Notes under the pieces: generated by a model | Databases searched by the model: none | What the model was told of the DNA's origin: nothing | The model's input: the letters and a program-made list of their open reading frames with translations, nothing else | Assembly (NCBI GenBank): GCA_025360395.1 | Contig: JANYCH010000062.1 | Coordinates: 1 to 13,870, forward strand | DNA: 13,870 nt | DNA from: Cytophagales bacterium | GTDB lineage: Bacteria > Bacteroidota > Bacteroidia > Cytophagales > UBA9547 | Reading direction: 5' to 3' | Position numbers and translations under genes: made by a program | Shown here: positions 6,397-12,170 of the stretch, piece by piece | Numbering within the stretch: position 1 is the stretch's first letter | Layout of the letters: every line of letters begins with the position of its first letter

Positions 6397-7491
6397 ATGG
6401 AACTTATCAGAATCCCTCTTCACGATAAACATGTTGCTTTAGGTGCCAAAATGGTTGGTTTTGGTGGTTTTGAAATGCCTGTAAGATATTCTTCTGATTT
6501 GGAAGAACATATGTGTGTGAGAAACAACCTTGGGATTTTTGATGTTTCACACATGGGTGAATTTCAAATTACAGGACCAGGTGCGCTGGAATTGATTCAA
6601 CACGTTACAACAAACGATGCCTCTGTTCTGCAATCCGGAAAAATTCAATATTCATGTTTGCCAAATGATAAAGGTGGAATAGTTGATGATTTATTGGTTT
6701 ATAAATTCAGTGATGAAAAATATATGCTGGTAGTAAATGCCAGTAATATTCAGAAAGATTGGAGCTGGATTAAATCAAATAACAAATTCAATGCCCATTT
6801 GGAAGATTGTTCCGGGCAAACTTGTCTTTTCGCTGTACAAGGTCCATTAGCCGGACAGGCGCTTCAATCTTTAACTTCAGTAAAGTTGTCAGAAATGCCC
6901 TATTACAGTTTTGCAGTAGGTTTGTTTGCAGGTTTTCCAAATGTAATTATCTCTGCTACAGGCTATACAGGTGCAGGTGGTTTTGAAATATATGTTTCCA
7001 ATGAATATGCCGCTCAGGTATTTGATGCAATAATGAATGCAGGAAAAGAATTTGGCATCAAGCCAATCGGCCTTGGAGCAAGAGATACATTGAGACTGGA
7101 AATGGGATATTGTCTTTATGGAAATGATATAGATGATACTACTTCACCACTTGAAGGCGGATTAGGTTGGATTACTAAATTTTCTAAAAATTTCATCAAT
7201 AGCGATGAGATTAAAAAACAAAAGGAAACGGGTGTTTCCAAAAAGCTGGTTGGGTTTCAGTTACAGGAAAGGGGGATTCCAAGAGCCCACTACCCAATAC
7301 AAGATGCACTAGGGAATAAAATTGGGGAAGTTACTTCAGGTTCCATTTCTCCGGTTCTGAATAAGGGCATTGGAATGGGGTATGTTCCTACGGCTTTATC
7401 TAAGCCCGGCAGTGAAATTTATATTAACATAAGAGATAAGGCACTTAAGGCAACAGTTGTCAAAACCCCATTCGTTACAACAGGAGTCTAA
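6397..7491 (+). CDS. gcvT: Aminomethyltransferase, glycine cleavage T-protein
   Basis: A 364-residue T-protein of the glycine cleavage system. It takes the aminomethyl group from lipoyl-H-protein, transfers the one-carbon unit to tetrahydrofolate as 5,10-methylene-THF and releases ammonia. Length and order of motifs are normal: 'PLHDKHVALGAKMVGFGGFE' at the N terminus, 'FDVSHMGEF' (48-56), 'GGIVDDLLVYKF' (93-104, with the conserved catalytic Asp), 'NASNIQKD' (114-121), 'TGYTGAGGFEIY', 'GARDTLRLEMGYCLYGNDI' and the C-terminal barrel 'GEVTSGSISPVLNKGIGMGY'. The family's frequent GYTGE is GYTGA here, a tolerated variant. It is preceded by a strong promoter match and followed 15 bp later by comB, so the two are probably cotranscribed. 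gcvP and gcvH are not in the window. Confidence 0.96.
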   Translation: MELIRIPLHDKHVALGAKMVGFGGFEMPVRYSSDLEEHMCVRNNLGIFDVSHMGEFQITGPGALELIQHVTTNDASVLQSGKIQYSCLPNDKGGIVDDLLVYKFSDEKYMLVVNASNIQKDWSWIKSNNKFNAHLEDCSGQTCLFAVQGPLAGQALQSLTSVKLSEMPYYSFAVGLFAGFPNVIISATGYTGAGGFEIYVSNEYAAQVFDAIMNAGKEFGIKPIGLGARDTLRLEMGYCLYGNDIDDTTSPLEGGLGWITKFSKNFINSDEIKKQKETGVSKKLVGFQLQERGIPRAHYPIQDALGNKIGEVTSGSISPVLNKGIGMGYVPTALSKPGSEIYINIRDKALKATVVKTPFVTTGV

Positions 7492-7506
7492 TTAGATTAA
7501 AAATAA

Positions 7507-8211
7507 ATGAAAACAATAGACGTTTGCATAAGCCCGGACCTTCTTCATTTATATAAACTTGAGGGAAAAATAGTGGTGGTAGTTGATATTTTAAGGGCTA
7601 CTTCCTGTATGACAACTGCCTTTGCAAATGGTGTTTCAAGTATCATTCCCGTAGCAACCTTAGATGAATGTTTAGAATATAAAAACAAAGGGTTTTTAGC
7701 AGCGGCAGAAAGAGAAGGCAAAACTGCTGAAGGCTTTGATCTTGGAAACTCTCCGTTCTCTTACATGGATGCCTCTTTCAAAGGAAAAACCATTGTTGTC
7801 ACTACTACAAATGGAACTTTGGCAATAACTAAATCCAGAGCTGCTACCTTGGTCATGGTAGGTTCTTTTTTAAATAAAACAGCTATTATTAAATACCTGG
7901 CAATGCAGGAGCGCAACGTCCTGGTTTTATGTTCTGGCTGGAGAGGAAGTTTCAATATGGAGGATACACTTTTTGCAGGATCTTTAGTATCAGGATTAGA
8001 AGGTGTTCACCGTCATGAAAGTGATTCTGCTTTGATGGCGAAGAGAATTTATGAGTCCTCAAGGTATAATATGATGCAATACCTTGAAGATTCCACCCAC
8101 TTTAAAAGGTTGGCCAGGTTAAATAATTATAAAGATATAGAGTTCTGCCTGACAGAGGATCTTTATGATATCCTTATCGCAGAAAAGGATGGAGCTTTGG
8201 TTAAATTGTAA
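7507..8211 (+). CDS. comB: Probable 2-phosphosulfolactate phosphatase (ComB family)
   Basis: A 234-residue protein of the ComB family, Mg-dependent acid phosphatases that turn 2-phosphosulfolactate into sulfolactate, the second step of coenzyme M synthesis in methanogens. Conserved stretches are 'VVVVDILRATSCMTTAF' (23-39), 'AAEREGKTAEGFDLGNSPF' (66-84), 'TIVVTTTNGT' (95-104) and the late 'LCSGWRG' and 'EDTLFAG' loops around the active site. Length is normal. Bacteroidota do not make coenzyme M, so the substrate here is uncertain; sulfolactate production or another phosphorylated C3 acid are possible. It lies 15 bp after gcvT and probably shares its promoter, which may be coincidental co-transcription. 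The region after its stop begins a hairpin-rich stretch. Confidence 0.88.
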   Translation: MKTIDVCISPDLLHLYKLEGKIVVVVDILRATSCMTTAFANGVSSIIPVATLDECLEYKNKGFLAAAEREGKTAEGFDLGNSPFSYMDASFKGKTIVVTTTNGTLAITKSRAATLVMVGSFLNKTAIIKYLAMQERNVLVLCSGWRGSFNMEDTLFAGSLVSGLEGVHRHESDSALMAKRIYESSRYNMMQYLEDSTHFKRLARLNNYKDIEFCLTEDLYDILIAEKDGALVKL

Positions 8212-8219
8212 TAGAATTT

Positions 8220-8276
8220 CATTTAGTTTTATTATTGAGGATAATTTTTAAAATAGGAAACAAAAAAAACTAAATG
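8220..8276. repeat. Long inverted repeat after comB (11-bp perfect arms)
   Basis: CATTTAGTTTT (8220-8230) and AAAACTAAATG (8266-8276) are perfect reverse complements. The 35-base interior contains a second dyad, ATTAT/ATAAT (8231-8235 and 8241-8245). The repeat starts nine bases after the comB stop and could slow or end its transcription. No U-tract follows on the plus strand, so it is not a textbook intrinsic terminator. It is the left boundary of the hairpin-rich region that runs to 8633. Confidence 0.6.
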
Positions 8277-8467
8277 ATGGCGATGCCTGCGGCCCGGGCT
8301 CTCTGTTACAATCTTTTTGCAGTAATAGTTTGAATAATTGATTTGTAAACAAGCAAAAAGGATTTTGACGACGATCCCTATCGCATTTGGTGGCAAGTTA
8401 AGGGCTACTTGCAGTCTTCCTACTCCAGGATAGGTCATCCTCCGGCCTTTGAAGAAAGGTCGTTAGG

Positions 8468-8576
8468 AATTTCTTTTAGCGGGAAGGGAAAGAAAGACTG
8501 CCAGTCCGATAGCCTGGCCTTTCTGGTTCTTTTGAAACCGCCAGTTCGCAGGATTTCGAGGAAGGGAAAAGAAATT
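8468..8576. repeat. 10-bp long-range inverted repeat with an imperfect direct repeat inside the noncoding region
   Basis: AATTTCTTTT (8468-8477) pairs perfectly with AAAAGAAATT (8567-8576). An imperfect direct repeat, GGAAGGGAAAGAAA (8482-8495) and GGAAGGGAAAAGAAA (8560-8574), means that the same left arm can instead pair with 8489-8495 over seven bases. The interior holds the hairpin GCCAG/CTGGC (8500-8504/8514-8518). Confidence 0.55.
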
Positions 8577-8594
8577 TAGCCCTTTATTCAACAG

Positions 8595-8633
8595 CCTTGA
8601 TTTTTTGTTACTTTTTCATCAAGGAAAAAGTAA
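8595..8633. repeat. Two overlapping, mutually exclusive hairpins
   Basis: CCTTGAT (8595-8601) is the reverse complement of ATCAAGG (8618-8624). TTACTTTTTC (8608-8617) is the reverse complement of GAAAAAGTAA (8624-8633), with ATCAAG as its loop. Both stems cannot form together: the loop of the second is the right arm of the first. The block lies 44 bp past the stop of the minus-strand glycosylase gene. Read on that strand, the 10-bp stem is followed by CAAAAAATCAAGG rather than a U-tract, so it is not a standard terminator. Confidence 0.6.
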
Positions 8634-8677
8634 TATGCAGAAATGTTCTGAACCTGATGTTTGCTTCTTCAAATGAA

Positions 8678-9409
8678 TTATGAATACAATTTCTGACAAT
8701 TCTCACAATAAAATGACCGTCGATTGGTTTTACCCAATTTCTCTTTTTTTAAAGGCAAATCACATCGCTGGCAGATTTTTTTAGTGTGCGCCAACCAATG
8801 TTTCTTTAAAACATATGCTTTCTTCCATACCAGGAAATCAAAACTATATTGTCTCGCTTCGCTGATCATGGCATCTATTTGAATTTCTGGAATTGCACCA
8901 ATTTTGCTTTCAGGGTGAACATGAATTCTATACAAAACTTCATTTTTAATAATATTACCAGAACCTGCAAATATTTCCTGGTTCAATAGGGCATCACAAG
9001 CCAGCATCTCAGGATTTAACTTGAGTTTTTGTTTAGCGTTTACAGGATCCCAGGTGTCACTCATCACATCTGCTGACCAGTCATAGATTTCATCTAGATC
9101 ACCTTCAATAACCTGAATACCACAGGTGTATAAATTTAGTTCCCCGTTTTCAAAGATCATTCCTAACCTGGTTTGTGATTCTTTTCTTTCATTGATCCTG
9201 TAAGTACCAAAGAGCAGAAAGTGTATTCGAATAGTAAAGTCTTCAAAAACGATTAAAAAATGTTTTCCCCAGCTTTTAAACTCCAGGATGTTTTTATGTA
9301 ACAACCTTTCCTTGTCTATTTTAGTATTACCATTAACTTCCAGTACCTTTTTGCCGGTAAATTGCTGAACAAGTTCTTTCAGGATTACAATGGAAGGTCC
9401 TTCTGGCAT
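8678..9409 (-). CDS. Fpg/Nei family DNA glycosylase (endonuclease VIII-like)
   Basis: A 243-residue bifunctional DNA glycosylase/AP lyase that removes oxidised bases in base excision repair. The N terminus MPEGP supplies the catalytic Pro2, which forms the Schiff base, and Glu3. Lys49 in 'SWGKHFLIVF' is the conserved phosphate-contacting lysine. The helix-two-turn-helix is visible as 'IFAGSGNIIKNEVLYRIHVH' (146-165). A C-terminal zinc finger has Cys213, Cys216, Cys235 and Cys238, with the conserved Arg in 'TNRRSFYCENC' (228-238) that inserts into DNA. It is about 20 residues shorter than E. coli Nei or Fpg, but all functional elements are present. Sequence alone does not decide between pyrimidine (Nei) and 8-oxoguanine (Fpg) preference; the overall look is Nei-like. 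It diverges from the MFS gene across a 44-bp gap, where I found no full promoter match. Confidence 0.9.
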   Translation of the reverse strand: MPEGPSIVILKELVQQFTGKKVLEVNGNTKIDKERLLHKNILEFKSWGKHFLIVFEDFTIRIHFLLFGTYRINERKESQTRLGMIFENGELNLYTCGIQVIEGDLDEIYDWSADVMSDTWDPVNAKQKLKLNPEMLACDALLNQEIFAGSGNIIKNEVLYRIHVHPESKIGAIPEIQIDAMISEARQYSFDFLVWKKAYVLKKHWLAHTKKICQRCDLPLKKEKLGKTNRRSFYCENCQKLYS

Positions 9410-9453
9410 AATTGATTTGTTTCAATAAGAAAACTTAAAAAACCGAACCAATA

Positions 9454-10743
9454 ATGGCGGGAATATTTCCTGATAAGCTGAACTGGAACCTAAACCTTGA
9501 ATTTGGTTTGATTTTCCGTGCTTTCAAATACCGGAATTTCAGGTTGTATTTTACCGGACAAGGTATTTCCCAGATAGGAAGCTGGGCGCAATCGACAGCA
9601 TTAAGTTGGTTGGTTTACAGGCTTACAGGTTCTACTATTTACTTAGGTCTTATTGGATTCTCAAACCAGATACCGACATTTATTATTGGGCCTTTTGCAG
9701 GAGTTATCATAGACCGTCTTCCCAGGTACAAAGTTCTTTTATTCACGCAATTGTTGGGAATGTTACAGGCAATTATACTTGCTTACCTGGTCTTTTCTGG
9801 AAATGCAAACATTCATTATTTATTTATTCTGGCAGTTTTTCAGGGAATTATTACAGCATTTGACATGCCTGCCAGACAAACATTTGTGGTAGAATTGGTT
9901 GAGAAGAAAGATGAAAAAGGTAATGCGATCGCCTTAAATTCCATGATGTTTAACCTAGCCAGAATTCTGGGTCCTTCTGCTGCCGGCTTTATCATTGCAG
10001 GTTTTGGTGAAGGGGTTTGTTTTCTTTTGAATGGTTTATCTTTTCTTGCAGTCATTGCTACTTTGATGTTAATGAAATTCAAAACATCTGAGATAATTCA
10101 GGAACAATCAGGTTTTTGGGCAAGGTTAAAAGATGGAATTCGCTTTGCCAGTAATTTTGCACCAGTGCGAACAATTTTGATCCTGGTAGCCTTCAATAGC
10201 TTTGCCTGTTTTTCTTATTCCATTTTATTGTCAGCATTTGTAAAAGAAGTTTTGAAAGGGGAAGCCCATACTTTAGGATTGCTGATGGGATGTACTGGTG
10301 TTGGGGCATTATTTGGTGGGACGGTATTGGGAATGAGACAGGGAATTAAAGGGATGGGCATGTTTATGTTTTACTGCGCATTAATTTTTGGTGTAGGGCT
10401 GATTGGCTTGAGTTTTTCTGAAAACGTTTACACCGCCATCATTTTTCTTCTGATGACAGGATTTGGGATGATTGGGCAGATGGCTTCTTGTAATACCATC
10501 CTTCAAACGCTTTCTGGCAATGTGATGAGAGGTAGGGTAATGAGTTTATATACAACAGCTTATATTGGGATGATGCCCTTTGGAAGCATTGCTTCGGGTG
10601 CAATAGCCCATCAAATTGGTGTTGCTCATACTTATCTGGTTTCTGGATTGTTAAGCATCTTATGCGCCATCATTTTTGTTCAATTTCTACCGATTTTAAG
10701 AAAACAGGCGACTGAGAGGGTAAAGGATTTAGAATTATCGTAA
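9454..10743 (+). CDS. Major facilitator superfamily transporter (MFS_3 / EntS-like)
   Basis: A 429-residue inner-membrane transporter with about twelve hydrophobic helices. It belongs to the MFS_3 group, which includes the enterobactin exporter EntS and several macrolide or drug exporters. The first helix region 'FRAFKYRNFRLYFTGQGIS' (21-39) is typical. MFS motif A appears between helices 2 and 3 as 'GVIIDRLPRYKVL' (83-95, Asp87 and Arg88). 'FDMPARQTFVVELV' and 'NAIALNSMMFNLARILGPS' follow as group landmarks, as does 'NTILQTLSGNVMRGRVMSLY' in the second half. The first 20 residues could be an over-long start, but no better ATG precedes the first helix. The substrate is unknown. A gap of 29 bp to the next gene makes co-transcription with the WG-repeat gene possible. 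Confidence 0.88.
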   Translation: MAGIFPDKLNWNLNLEFGLIFRAFKYRNFRLYFTGQGISQIGSWAQSTALSWLVYRLTGSTIYLGLIGFSNQIPTFIIGPFAGVIIDRLPRYKVLLFTQLLGMLQAIILAYLVFSGNANIHYLFILAVFQGIITAFDMPARQTFVVELVEKKDEKGNAIALNSMMFNLARILGPSAAGFIIAGFGEGVCFLLNGLSFLAVIATLMLMKFKTSEIIQEQSGFWARLKDGIRFASNFAPVRTILILVAFNSFACFSYSILLSAFVKEVLKGEAHTLGLLMGCTGVGALFGGTVLGMRQGIKGMGMFMFYCALIFGVGLIGLSFSENVYTAIIFLLMTGFGMIGQMASCNTILQTLSGNVMRGRVMSLYTTAYIGMMPFGSIASGAIAHQIGVAHTYLVSGLLSILCAIIFVQFLPILRKQATERVKDLELS

Positions 10744-10772
10744 TTTGAATTGATTTAATTCTTTAAACTGCT

Positions 10773-12062
10773 GTGAAAATATACTTTTTACTCTTTTTCA
10801 TTTTTATATCCTCCTTTGTATTAGGACAGAATAAAAATCTTTTCAGGATAATTGAAAACGGAAAGTTTGGATTTATAGACAATAAGGGAAAAGTTGTCAT
10901 TGAACCTCAATTCCTGTTTGCAGGCGACTTTTTTGGAAATTTAGCTACGGCCAAAACGGGTAGTGGCTATGGTTACATTGGCAGAAATGGAAAATTTGTA
11001 ATAGATCCTGATTATGATTATGCTGATGATTTTTATGACACCATTTCTATGGTCGTGTTGAATTCAAAAAAATACCTGATCAATAAAAGAGGTTTGTTGA
11101 AAAATTACTCAGAATCAGCGTATTTAAAACATAAACAAAACTATGTTAATACGTTTGCTTCTTGTGATAATTCAAATCCTATCACTTTAGAGAATAATAT
11201 TAAGAAGAGAAATAGAGAGTTTTATGGATATCAAATCATTAATTCAGGCAGAGGTGATACTATTTACACCTATTTCGATAAAGTAGATCAGAGCTATCCA
11301 TTATATGACTGTGCTTCAATTGTCGTATTTAGGAAAGATTTAATGCTCGTAGTAAAAAATGGGAAACTTTCATACACTGATACCTCAGGCAAAATTGTTT
11401 GGCAAGCTCAAAATAATGAAGCTTTCAAAGAGAAACTTAACCTGAACTTTAGAGTTGCACAAGAAGGTAATTGTACACGGTTACCAAAGAAAAGTAATAA
11501 AATCAGCAAAGCTGAGCTGTTTGATACAATTCCTTTAGGGATTAAAGCTTTTCCCCAGGAAAATGTTTTAAATAAAAATGGAGTTGTTTGTATGAAAGTC
11601 AAATTGTTCAATAATTCTTTATATCCAATTGACTCGATTTACTTGTATGATACCGATGTGTTTTTTAAACTTGAAATAAAAAGCAATGATGGAAAATGGA
11701 TTTCATTTGAGTCAGGATGTGGGGTTTGTTTAAGTATAAGAGAATCTAGTACTCCAGATACATTAATAAAAATGCCACCTGGTTATTTTTGGACTTTTTT
11801 ATTGCCCGTATATGATGGAACACACAAAGCAACATTCAGGTATCAAATGCGATGGTCGCTTAGCAGTCTTTATTCTAATGAATTTGAAGGGAGATATAAT
11901 CCATCGCAAATGATAAATAAAGGAGTTCGGTATGCAGGAAATGAAATTGAAAAATTTTTGGGGCCAACCAAGATATCACATGAATATATTGCTAAAAAGT
12001 GCGACCCATTTTTTATTTGCGGCTTTGGTTTAGGATGGGGGAATTGCTTTGAGGACGATTAA
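10773..12062 (+). CDS. Secreted WG-repeat protein with an Ig-like C-terminal part
   Basis: A 429-residue exported protein of unknown function. It starts at GTG with a signal peptide (MKIYFLLFFIFISSFVLG, cleavage near QN). Degenerate WG-type repeats follow: 'IENGKFGFIDNKGKVVIEPQ' (27-46), 'YGYIGRNGKFVIDPDYDYA' (about 66-84), a weaker one near 'KKYLINKRGLL', and a later 'VVKNGKLSYTDTSGKIVW' after a roughly 100-residue linker. WG repeats form beta propeller-like or beta-hairpin arrays whose role is mostly unknown. From about residue 245 the sequence is different: beta-rich, with 'VCMKVKLFNNSLYPIDSIYL', 'KMPPGYFWTFLLPVYDGTHK' and 'ATFRYQMRWS', resembling a single Ig-like sandwich. Several Cys residues (for example 'SGCGVCLS' and near the C terminus) may form disulfides. 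There is no sorting domain or lipobox. Confident as a secreted WG protein; the Ig-like reading is weaker. Confidence 0.75.
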   Translation: MKIYFLLFFIFISSFVLGQNKNLFRIIENGKFGFIDNKGKVVIEPQFLFAGDFFGNLATAKTGSGYGYIGRNGKFVIDPDYDYADDFYDTISMVVLNSKKYLINKRGLLKNYSESAYLKHKQNYVNTFASCDNSNPITLENNIKKRNREFYGYQIINSGRGDTIYTYFDKVDQSYPLYDCASIVVFRKDLMLVVKNGKLSYTDTSGKIVWQAQNNEAFKEKLNLNFRVAQEGNCTRLPKKSNKISKAELFDTIPLGIKAFPQENVLNKNGVVCMKVKLFNNSLYPIDSIYLYDTDVFFKLEIKSNDGKWISFESGCGVCLSIRESSTPDTLIKMPPGYFWTFLLPVYDGTHKATFRYQMRWSLSSLYSNEFEGRYNPSQMINKGVRYAGNEIEKFLGPTKISHEYIAKKCDPFFICGFGLGWGNCFEDD

Positions 12063-12170
12063 GTTTACATTCCACCTTTTTACTTCTTTAATTGCCATTA
12101 CTAATTTTCGTAAATTGCCCATTATTTTTTAAAACCCATTACCTAAAAGCCATTCGCCAAACCCCAACCA

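Larger units (their letters stand above)
8277..8633. other. Hairpin-dense noncoding region: candidate structured RNA or intergenic repeat element
   Basis: This occupies most of the 466-base gap between comB and the DNA glycosylase. Consecutive perfect or near-perfect stems are 8313-8320/8353-8360 (8 bp), 8372-8375/8380-8383 (4 bp), 8393-8398/8407-8412 (6 bp), 8427-8431/8437-8441 (5 bp), 8443-8450/8455-8462 (8 bp with one G-T, loop GAAG), and 8468-8477/8567-8576 (10 bp). The last encloses 8500-8504/8514-8518. Two overlapping dyads close the region at 8595-8633. Parts are more G+C-rich than the neighbouring genes, including the palindrome GCCCGGGC (8292-8299). The only longer open frame, minus strand 8232-8438, has no family features. 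From memory, similar stretches recur between genes of other Bacteroidota, which would favour a dispersed repeat. A single-copy ncRNA is the alternative. It does not match the cores of RNase P RNA, tmRNA or 6S RNA that I could check by eye. Confidence 0.5.

Noticed and set aside
8220..8276. Intrinsic terminator of comB
   Set aside because: The stem is strong, but no U-tract follows on the plus strand and the loop is 35 bases, so I recorded it as an inverted repeat only.
8232..8438. Minus-strand open frame of 68 codons inside the hairpin-rich region
   Set aside because: No family features, no promoter, and it runs across several perfect hairpins. The structure of the DNA explains the region better than a protein does.
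8220..8633. Possible RNase P RNA, tmRNA, 6S RNA or tRNA
   Set aside because: I looked for the GAGGAAAGTCC-type core, a tRNA-like 3' end, a long 6S-type rod and cloverleaf arms and found none.
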